Shown: positions 1-9,537, counted from the stretch's first letter. The stretch is 60,855 nucleotides of DNA from Marinagarivorans algicola (GCF_001292705.1 NZ_LGAK01000031.1:1-60855), one strand, 5' to 3'. Numbers and translations are program-made. Notes: generated by a model from the letters alone, not told the origin.

Positions 1-263
1 ACATAAAGAAAAGTTAAGAGTACTGCTCAGCGGTGGATTTCAGGGTTTCTGTTAAACCTAAATTCCAAACGCTTTTACTATAGATTACTTAAAATGGAAT
101 CAGGAGCTGTAGTGAAGATTTTTGGGGTCATTTTTTAAGTGTTCCAGTTTTCGATAAATAGCCGATACAACAAGAGGGCGTGTAGAGGTTCTTTGGGCGT
201 ACGATGATTTTTACATGTTAAATTAAAAAGGCCAATCAAAAATCAGAGAGATACTTGGTGAAC

Positions 264-381
264 TTAGCAGTAAACAAAAAACAGCGCAATTCTACCTTCA
301 CTGTGTTGATTGTTTTATGCTTTTCCGCTACGCTCGCTCAAAACAATCAACTCCGCTCCGGCGGCTTGGCGGGTGTTAACT
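264..381. other. attC-like integron recombination site (candidate)
   Basis: The region folds as a long imperfect palindrome. A perfect 12-bp inverted repeat, GTTGATTGTTTT at 305-316 and AAAACAATCAAC at 340-351, flanks a 23-nt loop. The right end reads GGCGGCTTGGCGGGTGTTAAC (361-380), which resembles the R' end of attC sites (GTTRRRY core, here GTTAACT). A weak left counterpart, AGTAAACAAAAAAC, starts near 269. The next gene starts four bases after the GTTAACT core, as in integron cassettes. No integrase gene is visible. The alternative is an unrelated hairpin. Confidence 0.45.
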
Positions 382-384
382 GGT

Positions 385-939
385 ATGAAAAATTTAGTCA
401 TATATTTAAACATCATTGCCTTGCTCTTTGCTTTACCATTATGGGCTGATCAGCCTCGCAGTAGCGACTTGCATATCTGGGCAGAGAATGACAATGTCTA
501 TGTATTGCATTCACACAAAGCTATAGCCTGGACAGTTGAAACTTCCGAAATAAAAATTGTAACCAAGGCTACAGGTGAAGAGGTTTTTTCTGCTGATACA
601 ACGCCTTTCACAAAATTGGTTTCAGTTGAAAACGGTAGGTACTTTGCGGGGCTGTCAGATCTTCAGGCAGGCTCTCTTTCTCACGGATACAACTTTGCGC
701 TTTTTACTCCTGATGGTGAGTTTTTGTCTAAAGTATTTGTTTCAAGAGATGCGGGTTACTGTGAAAAGGTGCGGCAGTCTGTATCGCAATATCTTGGTTG
801 GTTCGCAAGAGAACCTCGTATCAAACTTGTTAGGTCTGAAGGGAAGGTATCTAAAATAATCGTCCAGCCATATTATCACGATTCAAAACCCTGCGAGTTA
901 CCGATTGGTGTGCATATTATACATCTAGAAAAGGAGTGA
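385..939 (+). CDS. Hypothetical exported protein
   Basis: I do not recognise this 184-residue protein. The chosen ATG starts MKNLVIYLN, giving a typical signal peptide: a short charged start, a hydrophobic run, and likely cleavage after LPLWA before DQPRS. The open frame reaches back to 310, but those extra codons lie inside the attC-like palindrome and are unlikely to be translated. The mature part is beta-rich with alternating polar and hydrophobic residues, and it has only two cysteines (in GYCEKV and SKPCEL), which could form one disulfide in the periplasm. No catalytic motif is visible. Its position directly behind the attC-like structure, followed by about 1 kb of decayed DNA, suggests a mobile gene cassette. 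A ribosome binding site is not obvious. Confidence 0.6.
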   Translation: MKNLVIYLNIIALLFALPLWADQPRSSDLHIWAENDNVYVLHSHKAIAWTVETSEIKIVTKATGEEVFSADTTPFTKLVSVENGRYFAGLSDLQAGSLSHGYNFALFTPDGEFLSKVFVSRDAGYCEKVRQSVSQYLGWFAREPRIKLVRSEGKVSKIIVQPYYHDSKPCELPIGVHIIHLEKE

Positions 940-1073
940 AAAACAGTTTGCAATATGGTCAAGCTGATGTCTATTTCGTCAATTGTTTAATATGGCGCCT
1001 TTGTGCTCTAGCGTTGGGAGGTGTGGTGTTTACGCCTTTAGAATTAGGCTGGTCAGAGTGAGTCTAGTATGAT

Positions 1074-1106
1074 CGATATTCTAGCTAATAAGCTGTTAGA
1101 ATATCG
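1074..1106. repeat. Perfect 10-bp inverted repeat (hairpin)
   Basis: CGATATTCTA at 1074-1083 pairs with TAGAATATCG at 1097-1106 around a 13-nt loop. No T-run follows on either side, so it is not a typical intrinsic terminator. It could be an operator or a decayed cassette recombination site. Confidence 0.5.
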
Positions 1107-1168
1107 AATGAGCTATGAATAAATACACGGTTGACTGTGTTGATTTTTAAACAGAATTGGATTTTTGA

Positions 1169-1249
1169 AATGGCTATTTAGCTATTGTTGAACCTGATGT
1201 GGTTGAGTTTTTTGGTAAAAATTTAGACGCTTTCTGGAAATCTACTTAG
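1169..1249 (+). pseudogene. Barstar-like remnant
   Basis: The frame reads NGYLAIVEPDVVEFFGKN, then LDAFWKST and a stop. The EFFGKNLDAFW part closely resembles the barnase-inhibitor motif of barstar, EYYGENLDALW, which contacts the nuclease. The N-terminal strand and the C-terminal half are missing. The preceding codons that look like the first strand (FKQNWIFE) are in another frame, so at least one frameshift is implied. This is most likely a dead immunity or antitoxin gene. The match rests on about 11 residues, so chance similarity is possible. Confidence 0.35.
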
Positions 1250-1968
1250 ACAGGCATGCCAAAAAGAAAATGACACTAAGTTTTATCGACTATTGTATCG
1301 CCACGCCAAAATAATCGCTAACAACGCATTAATGCAATAAAAAGCATAAAGAACCCAGGCTAATAACGTAGGGTTATGTGCTTGGGTAGGAGTGGCGGTG
1401 GGTGATGCGGTAAAAACTTATGGTGGTTGGGTATTGGGCGGCGCGCTTGGGTCTTTTGCCTGTGTTTGGCGAATAAGGCTGACGTGAAGGGATTCACTAA
1501 TGCAGTGGGAGCAGGATGCTCAAGAGCTGCCCGTCCAATCGACTAAGTCAATATAATCTTCTAGACCAAAAATAATGCCTGATTGCTCAGTATTTTTAAG
1601 GCTGCCTTGACGTGCATGGATGCACTAATACTGAAATATTAGGAGAGCAATGCCAGTGCAGCCTAGGCTTTTTAACCGTTTTTTATAGATACCCCTCACG
1701 CGCAAGCCATCACGGCTTTTCGCTCAGCTTTAGAGCGCTTCTTGTCGCTTGTGCCTTGTGCAATCTCGCGTCTTTAAATAAGCAATACCAGCGCTTATTG
1801 GGTGCTATGGCGTCATTGCAGGTACGACAAAAACGATAATCAGTAAGCTCCTATTGTTTGTCTCATAAAAAGACAGGGGAGTTTGGTAGCGCAAATGGCA
1901 TCGGCAGCTACAATTAATAGACGTAATGACTGAGTCCCCCGTTATTTAAAATTGACAATGAGGTTGAT

Positions 1969-2253
1969 ATGTCTCGAAAAGTGGAGTTTGAGCTACCAGA
2001 GCTGCTAACTATTACTCATATTCAAGCGCTGCATGAACAACTTGAGGCGTTACTCGGCGATCAAGATAATGAGGTTATCGTTGCTCAAGGGGCAAAAGTA
2101 GGGCGTGTGGATACTGCGGGCTTACAGTTGTTGCTGGTTGCAAAGACGGCAGCAAAAGAACGGCAAATTGATTGGGTTTGGGAGGCGCCTTCTGATGTGC
2201 TCAAAGGCGGGGCTAAGCTGTTGGGGATGACTCAGCGATTGGATATTCATTAA
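1969..2253 (+). CDS. STAS-domain protein of the chemotaxis operon
   Basis: This 94-residue protein is a single STAS domain, the fold of anti-sigma-factor antagonists and of MlaB-type proteins. The core motif VGRVDTAGLQLLLVA (about residues 44-58) matches the conserved helix start, where antagonists carry a phosphorylatable serine before the GL pair. Here the equivalent residues are D-T-A-G, so the threonine or no residue would be modified. A good ribosome site (GAGG, 5 nt) precedes the ATG. It is the first gene of the run STAS-cheY-cheA-cheW-mcp-cheR-cheD-cheB, all on one strand. Small STAS proteins are often found at the head of such cytoplasmic chemotaxis clusters. Their exact role there is not settled, and a scaffold or regulator of the array is an inference. 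Confidence 0.8.
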   Translation: MSRKVEFELPELLTITHIQALHEQLEALLGDQDNEVIVAQGAKVGRVDTAGLQLLLVAKTAAKERQIDWVWEAPSDVLKGGAKLLGMTQRLDIH

Positions 2254-2370
2254 ATTCCCATGTTGCACCTTCATTGTTTAGCCGCTAAGTCTATTAAGCA
2301 GGCTGCTTTGAGTATGCTGTCGTTGGTGCGCTAGCATAAGGTAAGGTGTACTTTAAAAGGCGAAAGATAT

Positions 2371-2733
2371 ATGGCGCGAATAATAGCCGTTGATGATTCG
2401 GCCTCGATGAGGCAGATGGTCTCTTTTACATTGCAAGGTGCTGGACACGATGTGTTTGAAGCTTCAGATGGCGTAGAGGCCTTGAAAGTAGCCAACGCAA
2501 CCGATGGCGTTGATCTTGTTATTTCTGATATCAATATGCCAAATATGGATGGTATCTCATTGATTAGAGAGCTCAGGCGCTTACAGGCCTATAAATTTAC
2601 TCCCATCTTAATGTTAACGACAGAGTCCAGTACCGATAAAAAAATGGAAGGCAAAGCGGCAGGGGCTACGGGTTGGATTGTTAAGCCTTTTAACCCTGAC
2701 CAACTGTTAACCACAATAGGGAAGGTGCTCTAG
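2371..2733 (+). CDS. cheY: Chemotaxis response regulator CheY
   Basis: This is a stand-alone receiver domain of 120 residues with no output domain, the normal size for CheY. It carries the acidic pair D8-D9, the phosphoacceptor D53 (in SDINMPNMDG), T83 and K105 (in IVKPF), the full catalytic set of a receiver. It would take phosphate from the CheA encoded 70 bp downstream and carry the signal to a motor or other target. Its closest relatives by pattern are the CheY proteins of Che2/F7-type clusters. The gene order supports this, but binding to the flagellar switch cannot be read from sequence. The ribosome site AAGGCGAAAG precedes the ATG. Confidence 0.93.
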   Translation: MARIIAVDDSASMRQMVSFTLQGAGHDVFEASDGVEALKVANATDGVDLVISDINMPNMDGISLIRELRRLQAYKFTPILMLTTESSTDKKMEGKAAGATGWIVKPFNPDQLLTTIGKVL

Positions 2734-2803
2734 CTTGTGAATATCAACAAAAATCGCCGTATGTGTTGATGTCTTGAGTATCCGTTTTTAAAAAGGTAGG
2801 CGC

Positions 2804-5194
2804 ATGGCTATTGATCTCAAGCAGTTCCATCAAATTTTTATCGAGGAGTGCGCCGAAGGTTTAGATGTTATGGAGGCGTCGTTAATGGCACTGAATGCCC
2901 ATAGCCTCGATAGTGATACCATTAACGCTATTTTTCGCAGTGCACACTCGATAAAAGGCGGAGCAGGAACCTTTGGTTTTACTGCTTTGGCTGACTTTAC
3001 CCATGTTTTAGAGACATTACTTGATGAGGTGCGTTCTGCTGTTAGATCATTCAATCATGAACTGATTGATTTATTGTTAAAGTCAGTGGACTGTATGCGT
3101 AATATGCTTGAATTAATTCAGCAGGGGCGCAACGAATACACCGCTGCAGCGACAGACCTAAAGCGCATACTCGAGCAATTTTTAGCGCCCGTGTCGGTTG
3201 TCACTCCTGATAATGGCACGGGTTCTGGTGAGCAGACTCGCTCACACGATATTCATCATGATCAATGGTTAATTACCTTTTCCCCGCATAAACATTTTAT
3301 GCAAACCGGAAACGACCCGTTACGCATCGTGCGTGAGTTGGCTGAGCTCACGGTTGATGGCAGCATCCATGTGACCCTGATTGACTGCTCAACCTCATTT
3401 ATCTGTTATACCCCTGATGAATGCTATTGCACTTGGGAGATAATATTATCAGGTGCGAATATTGATGCTCTTATTATTAAAAAAGTCTTTGAGTGGGTTG
3501 TTAATGATTGTGATTTGTCTATTAAACCACATGCGCGGTTGTTACCTCAAAGTGATGCTCAGCCATCTATTTGGTGTGTAACATTCTTGCCGGATCCGCG
3601 CTTATTTCAAACAGGCAATGATCCTCTGCGAATTTTTAGTGAGCTTGATCGAGAATGCGAGTTAATATCATGCTGTATAAGTACGCAAAAATTACCATCT
3701 TTACACCTGATGGACAGTGAAAAATGCTATTTAAGTTGGCGTTTATGTCTTGCTGGTAATGTAGAAAAAAGTGTTATTGAAGAGGCTTTTGAGTGGGTGA
3801 CAGATGAGGCTGATATTACCATAGAAAGGCATTTGCAAACTTCTGAGATGATATCGTCATGCAATAATCATCTATCTGAGCTAGGCACTATTGATGGTGA
3901 ATCACGTCAGGAGTCCATGGTGAGTGCAGCGCCGCAGGTAGGTCGTGAGCCCTCGAAGTTATCCTCAAAAAAATCAAGGCTACCAGAAGCGTCCTCTATA
4001 CGGGTAGGTACTGATAAAGTTGATAGTTTAATTGATATGGTGGGTGAGTTAGTCATTACTCAGTCGATGTTAGGGCAATTGGGTGAAAATTTTGACATGC
4101 AGCATTTGCCTAAGCTTATCGAAGGGTTAAATCAATTAGAGCAAAATACGCGAGAATTACAAGAAAGCGTCATGCGTATTCGCATGCTACCAATGAGTTT
4201 CACATTTAGTCGTTTTCCTCGTATGGTTCGCGATTTAAGTCAAGAACTCAATAAAAAAATCGATCTAGTATTATGTGGAGAAAGTACTGAGCTTGATAAA
4301 ACAGTAATGGAGAAAATTGGCGATCCATTAGTTCACCTTGTCAGAAATTCTATTGATCATGGTATTGAATCTCCTGCAGAACGGCTATGTTCCGGAAAGA
4401 AAGAAGAAGGCACAGTGACACTGAATGCTTACCATCAAGGCGGCCATGTTGTTATTGAGGTCACCGATGATGGAAGAGGGCTTGATAGGGATAATATTGC
4501 TAAAAAAGGTATTGAGCGAGGCCTTTTAAGTGAGCAAGAAGCTTTAGAATGCACCGATGATAAAATATTTGATTTGATTTTTCAGCCTGGTTTCTCTACG
4601 GCTAAAGCCGTAAGTGCGCTGTCGGGGCGTGGCGTAGGTATGGATGTTGTTAAGCGTAATATTCAAGTTCTTAACGGCACGATCGAAATAAGTTCTGTGA
4701 AAAATGAAGGAACAAAAATAAAAATAAGCTTACCTTTAACGCTGGCTATTTTAGATGGTCAGCTGGTTCGAGTTGGTTCTGAAATTTATGTTTTTCCGTT
4801 AGTCTCTATTGTTGAATCTATACGTTATTGTAGTGATTTAGTAAGTGGTATTGCGGGAGGATTTCGTGTGCTTAAGTTAAGAGATGAGTACGTACCTATT
4901 GTTGAGCTAGCTGAAATCTTGGGGGGTAAAAAAATAGAAGATTATAGTGCCGCGTTAATGGTTGTGGTAGATTGTGATAGCTTTAAAGTCGCTATGGTTG
5001 TTGATGAGCTTATGGCGCAGCAGCAGGTTGTTATTAAAAGTTTAGAAAAAAACTACAAGCCTATAGAAGGTATATCCGGCGCAACTATTTTAGGTGATGG
5101 AACGGTGGCATTAATTATTGATACTGTTGGCGTTGTTAAGTTGGCAGGCGCAGAAAAACTGCATCATAAATATTCATTATGCAAAACCGGATAG
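2804..5194 (+). CDS. cheA: Chemotaxis histidine kinase CheA with duplicated GNDPL domain
   Basis: This is a 796-residue chemotaxis kinase. The N-terminal Hpt domain has phosphoacceptor H48 in FRSAHSIKGGAGTFGF. The dimerisation helices lie near residues 400-470, followed by the HATPase domain with N-box LVRNSIDHGIE and G-boxes VTDDGRGLD and GRGVGMDVV, then the CheW-like P5 domain at the C-terminus. Where CheY-binding P2 usually sits there are two tandem copies, about residues 154-243 and 257-345, of a module marked by F.P...F.TGNDPLRI..EL, then D.E.CY..W and FEWV.D. The copies are clearly related but diverged, and both are unusually cysteine-rich. The domain occurs in other CheA proteins, and its role as a docking module is inferred. 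The kinase phosphorylates CheY and CheB. Confidence 0.95.
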   Translation: MAIDLKQFHQIFIEECAEGLDVMEASLMALNAHSLDSDTINAIFRSAHSIKGGAGTFGFTALADFTHVLETLLDEVRSAVRSFNHELIDLLLKSVDCMRNMLELIQQGRNEYTAAATDLKRILEQFLAPVSVVTPDNGTGSGEQTRSHDIHHDQWLITFSPHKHFMQTGNDPLRIVRELAELTVDGSIHVTLIDCSTSFICYTPDECYCTWEIILSGANIDALIIKKVFEWVVNDCDLSIKPHARLLPQSDAQPSIWCVTFLPDPRLFQTGNDPLRIFSELDRECELISCCISTQKLPSLHLMDSEKCYLSWRLCLAGNVEKSVIEEAFEWVTDEADITIERHLQTSEMISSCNNHLSELGTIDGESRQESMVSAAPQVGREPSKLSSKKSRLPEASSIRVGTDKVDSLIDMVGELVITQSMLGQLGENFDMQHLPKLIEGLNQLEQNTRELQESVMRIRMLPMSFTFSRFPRMVRDLSQELNKKIDLVLCGESTELDKTVMEKIGDPLVHLVRNSIDHGIESPAERLCSGKKEEGTVTLNAYHQGGHVVIEVTDDGRGLDRDNIAKKGIERGLLSEQEALECTDDKIFDLIFQPGFSTAKAVSALSGRGVGMDVVKRNIQVLNGTIEISSVKNEGTKIKISLPLTLAILDGQLVRVGSEIYVFPLVSIVESIRYCSDLVSGIAGGFRVLKLRDEYVPIVELAEILGGKKIEDYSAALMVVVDCDSFKVAMVVDELMAQQQVVIKSLEKNYKPIEGISGATILGDGTVALIIDTVGVVKLAGAEKLHHKYSLCKTG

Positions 5195-5206
5195 GAAGAA
5201 ATACTT

Positions 5207-5764
5207 ATGCAAACAGGCAGTATCAATGCAATGACCGAAGAGAGTAGTGAGCCTTTATCACAGCAATACCTAACATTTATTATGAATGGTGAGGAGTATG
5301 GCGTTGATATTTTATGTGTGCAAGAGATACGGGGTTGGGAACCTGTGACACCACTGCCCAATGCGCCCAGTCATATTAAAGGGGTAATCAACCTAAGAGG
5401 TACAATTGTACCTATTGTGGATTTGCGTCAGTGCTTTGGCTTGAGTGCAATTACCTACAGTGCGATTACTGTGGTTATTGTTTTGAAGGTCAGTCATGAG
5501 GAGGGTTGTCGTATTATGGGTGTTGTTGTTGATGCTGTATCTGACGTATATACGCTATCAAAAAAAGAGATGAAAGCACCGCCAAATTTAGGTAGTACTA
5601 TCGAAACAGAGTTTATCGAAGGGTTTGTGTCAGTCGGCCAAAAAATGATTGTTCTGCTTGATATTGATAAATTATTGATTGTCGATGAAATGCCTGAATT
5701 GGCAGGTATGAATGATCTTGCGATTGAGAAATATAATTACGACAAGGATAAAAACTTGTTATAA
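5207..5764 (+). CDS. cheW: Chemotaxis coupling protein CheW
   Basis: This 185-residue protein is a single CheW domain, the SH3-like adaptor that links receptor tips to CheA. Visible family motifs are YLTFIMNGEEYGVDILCVQEIRGW near the start, PNAPSHIKGVINLRGTIVPIVDLR in the middle and GVVVDAVSDVYTL in the second half. It starts 12 bp after the cheA stop with a good ribosome site (AGGAAG, 8 nt), so it is translated from the same message. It has a short acidic, lysine-rich tail beyond the domain. The array it builds would contain the soluble receptor encoded next. Confidence 0.95.
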   Translation: MQTGSINAMTEESSEPLSQQYLTFIMNGEEYGVDILCVQEIRGWEPVTPLPNAPSHIKGVINLRGTIVPIVDLRQCFGLSAITYSAITVVIVLKVSHEEGCRIMGVVVDAVSDVYTLSKKEMKAPPNLGSTIETEFIEGFVSVGQKMIVLLDIDKLLIVDEMPELAGMNDLAIEKYNYDKDKNLL

Positions 5765-5845
5765 ATTATATTCACCTTCTTTTATTAATGCTTATTCTTT
5801 AAGTGCCGCTATATTATCTTAAAAAATCGGTTTTTGGACGTTAAC

Positions 5846-8578
5846 ATGAATGCAATTAAAAAATTTTTGAACGGCAATAAGGCGTCTTCTAATATTACCT
5901 TTGCTTTACATCAATCTCAAGGTGTTATCGAACTCGATATGTCATCTGGCCGGATTAAAACTGTGAATTCTTTTTTTTGTAATCTGTTAGGTGTACCTGC
6001 AAGTCAGTTAATGGGTGTGATGCTGGATGAGTTGTGTGCTAATACCGAATTATCGGCTTATATTGCCTTGCAAAGCCGAGTTGAAACAGCATCTAATAAT
6101 GCAAAAATAATGGCTTGCTTGTCCTGTGGTGAGTATAACCCCGTTTGGATTTGGTTGCATTTTGTCCTCGTTAAAAATGATTTTGGTGATGTTGAGGGTA
6201 TTGTTGTTTTTGCTCATAATGCTGATTCAGATAAAAAAAATATTGATGAAAATAATAAGTACTCAACTTATGCAAGTGCTTTAAATGCATGTCAAGTTGG
6301 AATTATATTGGCAGATCATTCTTTTGATGTTGTTTATGTTAATAATTCTCTCAAGGCAATGTTTGTAGGTCATGAATATAATATAAATTCGGTTATTCCA
6401 AATTTTAATGTTGAGGAAATAATAGGTAGCAATGTCAATATTTTCTACGGGAATATTGATTTAAAGTGTACCTTATTAAAGGACTTAAAAGAGCCTAGGG
6501 TGGTTGATTTTAAACTAGGTAACCTTATTTTTAGTGTAACGGCAAGCCCGTGGATCGAAAATGATGTGTGTTTGGGTACTGTGTTTGAATTGTATAATAA
6601 AACACAACAAGTTGATGCTGAAAATAAGTTGGCTGCTATTGCTCAAGAAAATTTCCGAATTCGTCAAGCGCTAGATGTGTGCGATACAAGTGTTATGTTG
6701 GCCGATCAAGATTTAAAAATTATCTATCTCAATAAAGCCGTTAGCCAAATGTTACATGCTAGACAGCAGCAAATACAAGCAGTAATTCCCTGTTTTAATT
6801 CAAATGATTTACTGGGTGTATGCGTAGATGAGTTTCATCAATCGCCCGATCATCAGCGGCAATTTTTAGCGACGTTAACAGTACCCTATAAAACAGATCT
6901 ATCGCTTGGTGAGCTAGTTTTTGGTTTGGCTGTAACCCCTCTATTTGATAGCGATGGATTACGAATAGGTACAGTCGTTGAGTGGAAAGATAAAACACAA
7001 GAAATTGCTGATAGAAAAAAAGAGCAAAATACCGCACAAGAAAACACTCGTGTCAAACAAGCCTTAGATACTGTATCGGCAAGTGTTATGATTGCCGATG
7101 GCGATGCTAATATTATTTATATGAATGATTCATCTGTGGCAATGATGAAAAACGCTGAAGCCGATTTAGCTCGAGTTTTAAAGGGGTTTAATGCAAGCGA
7201 GCTGCTGGGTAAAAATATTGATATGTTTCATCAAAGACCTGAGCATCAGCGTCACTTAATTGCAAACATAACATCTACCTACAAAGGTAAAGCGGAGGTG
7301 GCAGGGCGTTCTTTTTCGGTTATTGCTAATCCAATTTTAGTCAATGGTGAGCGTTTAGGGACTGTGGTTGAGTGGGAAGATAAAACAGCAGAAAAGAATA
7401 TTGAAAAAGAAATTGATACTATGCTAGAAGCTGCTTTAGAGGGAGATTTCACTAAGCAATTAACACTAGCAGACAAAGAAGGTTTTTTAGCTGATGTAAG
7501 TAAAGGGTTGAATACACTGGTCTCAACTATCGAAATTTCACTGAATGATGTATTAAGAATGTTAGGGGCAATGGCAAAAGGTGATTTGTCCGAGCGCGTC
7601 ACGCGAAATTATCAAGGCGCTTTTGGGCAGTTGAAGGATAATGCCAATACAACAGCCGATAAATTGAGTGAAATTATTGGGGATATAAGAATGTCTTCCA
7701 GTGAGATCACGCGTGCAGCGAATGAAATATCAGTCGGTAATGCTGATTTAAGTCAGCGCACCGAAGAGCAAGCCTCTTCATTAGAAGAGACCGCATCGAG
7801 TATGGAAGAGATGACATCAACGCTTCGCCAGAGCTCGATACATACTCAGGCGGTTAGTCGCTTTTCTGGAGAGGTCAAAGAAAAGGCCGCCGCAGGGGGT
7901 GCTGTTGTCTCTAAGGCAGTAAAAGCGATGGAGGCTATTAATACGTCCAGCAAAAAAATTAGTGATATTATCAGTGTTATTGATGAGATTGCTTTTCAAA
8001 CCAATTTATTGGCATTAAATGCAGCTGTAGAGGCGGCGAGAGCCGGTGAGCAAGGACGTGGATTTGCGGTGGTTGCCGGGGAGGTTCGAAACTTAGCGCA
8101 GCGTTCAGCTGGAGCGGCAAAAGAAATAAAAGCTCTGATTCGTGACAGTGTTGTCAAAGTAGAAGATGGTCGAGCGTTGGTTCATGCATCTGGTGATACG
8201 CTTTCGGAAATTGTCGAGTCTGTAGAAAAAGTGAGTCATATGATGGGTGAAATGGCCGATGCTGCCGTTGAACAGGCAAGCGGTATTGAGCAGGTCAACA
8301 CCGCCATATCACAAATGGATGAGATGACGCAGCAAAATGCTGCCTTGGTCGAAGAGGCATCAGCTGCTGCTCAAGCAATGGCTGATCAGGCGCGTGCAAT
8401 GAATACCGTGGTTGATTTTTTTAGTGAGGATGGGGGTTCTGGTTTGCGGCCAGATGATACGATCCCTTTAATGGGGCAATCTGTATATCAGCATAATTCG
8501 GCGGCCACTCTAGGACGCGATGCTGCTGGGCTTAACACTTTTACATCAATCAATGATGATGATTGGGAAGAATTTTAG
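5846..8578 (+). CDS. Soluble multi-PAS methyl-accepting chemotaxis protein with DWEEF tail
   Basis: This 910-residue chemoreceptor has no membrane segment or signal peptide, so it should act in a cytoplasmic array. An in-frame TTG lies at 5834, but the ATG at 5846 has GGA at the right distance. The N-terminal half holds about four PAS-like repeats. The last two are obvious duplicates, each with an FH..P.HQR segment and ending in TVVEW(K/E)DKT. A HAMP-like region follows, then the signalling hairpin with tip [20 protein letters not shown]. The hairpin aligns with Tsr without gaps, as expected for the 36-heptad class. The protein ends in DWEEF, matching the x-W-x-x-F CheR tether; GWEEF is known on Aer2/McpB of Pseudomonas aeruginosa. 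CheR, CheD and CheB follow directly. The ligand, such as oxygen, redox state or a cofactor, cannot be deduced. Confidence 0.93.
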   Translation: MNAIKKFLNGNKASSNITFALHQSQGVIELDMSSGRIKTVNSFFCNLLGVPASQLMGVMLDELCANTELSAYIALQSRVETASNNAKIMACLSCGEYNPVWIWLHFVLVKNDFGDVEGIVVFAHNADSDKKNIDENNKYSTYASALNACQVGIILADHSFDVVYVNNSLKAMFVGHEYNINSVIPNFNVEEIIGSNVNIFYGNIDLKCTLLKDLKEPRVVDFKLGNLIFSVTASPWIENDVCLGTVFELYNKTQQVDAENKLAAIAQENFRIRQALDVCDTSVMLADQDLKIIYLNKAVSQMLHARQQQIQAVIPCFNSNDLLGVCVDEFHQSPDHQRQFLATLTVPYKTDLSLGELVFGLAVTPLFDSDGLRIGTVVEWKDKTQEIADRKKEQNTAQENTRVKQALDTVSASVMIADGDANIIYMNDSSVAMMKNAEADLARVLKGFNASELLGKNIDMFHQRPEHQRHLIANITSTYKGKAEVAGRSFSVIANPILVNGERLGTVVEWEDKTAEKNIEKEIDTMLEAALEGDFTKQLTLADKEGFLADVSKGLNTLVSTIEISLNDVLRMLGAMAKGDLSERVTRNYQGAFGQLKDNANTTADKLSEIIGDIRMSSSEITRAANEISVGNADLSQRTEEQASSLEETASSMEEMTSTLRQSSIHTQAVSRFSGEVKEKAAAGGAVVSKAVKAMEAINTSSKKISDIISVIDEIAFQTNLLALNAAVEAARAGEQGRGFAVVAGEVRNLAQRSAGAAKEIKALIRDSVVKVEDGRALVHASGDTLSEIVESVEKVSHMMGEMADAAVEQASGIEQVNTAISQMDEMTQQNAALVEEASAAAQAMADQARAMNTVVDFFSEDGGSGLRPDDTIPLMGQSVYQHNSAATLGRDAAGLNTFTSINDDDWEEF

Positions 8579-8671
8579 GTGTTGGAGCTATTAAAATTGA
8601 TTAATGGTGTCATTCATAGAGGGTGGACTCAAAGCGGTTGTCATATCATTTCGCATTGTAGGTGCTAGTAC

Positions 8672-9526
8672 ATGAATAGCGATCTTCAGAAATATAATCA
8701 AATGAAGTGCTACGCTAGTCGTGAATTTGAAATGACGTATAGTAGCTTTACAATAATGCGTGATATTGCCTATCAATTAACGGGTATAGTATTGTCTGAT
8801 CATAAACAGAATATGATCTATGCACGCTTGTCTCGTCGGCTTCGGGTATTGGGCGTGAATACATTTGATGAATATTGCCGCTTGTTAACGGTGGGGTCGA
8901 CAGAGCTCAATGAATTTGTTAACGCGATCACAACAAATTTGACAGCTTTTTTTAGAGAAGAGCATCATTTTAAATATCTTAAAGCACATATCTTGCCTGT
9001 GTTACATAAAAAAAATAAACACTCATCTCGATTGCGTATTTGGTCGGCTGGGTGCTCAACCGGGGAAGAGCCTTATAGTATAGCGATGGTGTTATCATCT
9101 CAAACCATGTTTGAAAGTTGGGATGCGAAAATTTTAGCGACCGACCTAGATTCGAGTGTTGTCGCTAAAGGGCGTGAGGGAGTCTATAGTGAAGAGCGTT
9201 GTGCCAGTATCCCCTTGCAATACACGCAATATTTACAGCCACATCTTGCGCCGGGTCAGAGGAGTGTGTGTGATGACATCCGGAGAAAAATCGTTTTTAA
9301 AGAATTAAATTTATTAGAGGCTTGGCCGATGAAGGGGCCGTTCGATATTATTTTTTGCCGTAATGTAGTGATTTACTTTGATAAAGAAACGCAGAAAAAA
9401 TTATTTTCTCGTTATGCTAGCTTATTAAGTGATGGGGGGTACTTGTTTATTGGCCACTCTGAGAACATTCATCAGGTATCACAAGATTTTAAACCACTAG
9501 GGCAAACGATTTATCAAAAGATATAG
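8672..9526 (+). CDS. cheR: Chemoreceptor glutamate methyltransferase CheR (cluster copy)
   Basis: This SAM-dependent methyltransferase of 284 residues would methylate glutamates of chemoreceptors during adaptation. It has the helical N-terminal domain (YARLSRRLRVLG), the SAM motif RIWSAGCSTGEEPYSIAM, the acidic ATDLD strand, and the FCRNVVIYF motif typical of CheR. The beta subdomain that binds receptor tails should lie between the SAM motifs. It probably serves the DWEEF-tailed receptor encoded immediately upstream. A second CheR is encoded at 28526-29392, so the genome has at least two. The first 20 residues are extra compared with many homologues, and an internal start at MTYSSF cannot be excluded. 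Confidence 0.93.
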   Translation: MNSDLQKYNQMKCYASREFEMTYSSFTIMRDIAYQLTGIVLSDHKQNMIYARLSRRLRVLGVNTFDEYCRLLTVGSTELNEFVNAITTNLTAFFREEHHFKYLKAHILPVLHKKNKHSSRLRIWSAGCSTGEEPYSIAMVLSSQTMFESWDAKILATDLDSSVVAKGREGVYSEERCASIPLQYTQYLQPHLAPGQRSVCDDIRRKIVFKELNLLEAWPMKGPFDIIFCRNVVIYFDKETQKKLFSRYASLLSDGGYLFIGHSENIHQVSQDFKPLGQTIYQKI

Positions 9527-9537
9527 GCTTTTTATTC

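Larger units (their letters stand above)
940..1968. other. Gene-poor, decayed stretch
   Basis: About 1 kb has no convincing intact gene. It holds a perfect 10-bp inverted repeat (1074-1083 and 1097-1106), a barstar-like scrap (1169-1249), and a glycine-rich hydrophobic reading frame around 1349-1483 (containing GDAVKTYGGWVLGGALG) that lacks a start codon. A sequence like an attC right end, GCTCTAGCGTTGGGA, occurs at about 1006-1020. The 75-codon frame at 1612-1839 has no recognisable family or good start signal. The stretch looks like degraded accessory DNA. Confidence 0.5.

Noticed and set aside
1612-1839. A 75-codon plus-strand frame in the gene-poor region
   Set aside because: No ribosome site, no recognisable motif, and odd composition; best seen as decayed DNA.
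1880-1910. Sigma-54-like TGGCATCGGCAGC before the STAS gene
   Set aside because: The distance between the GG and GC elements is 8 rather than 10 bases.
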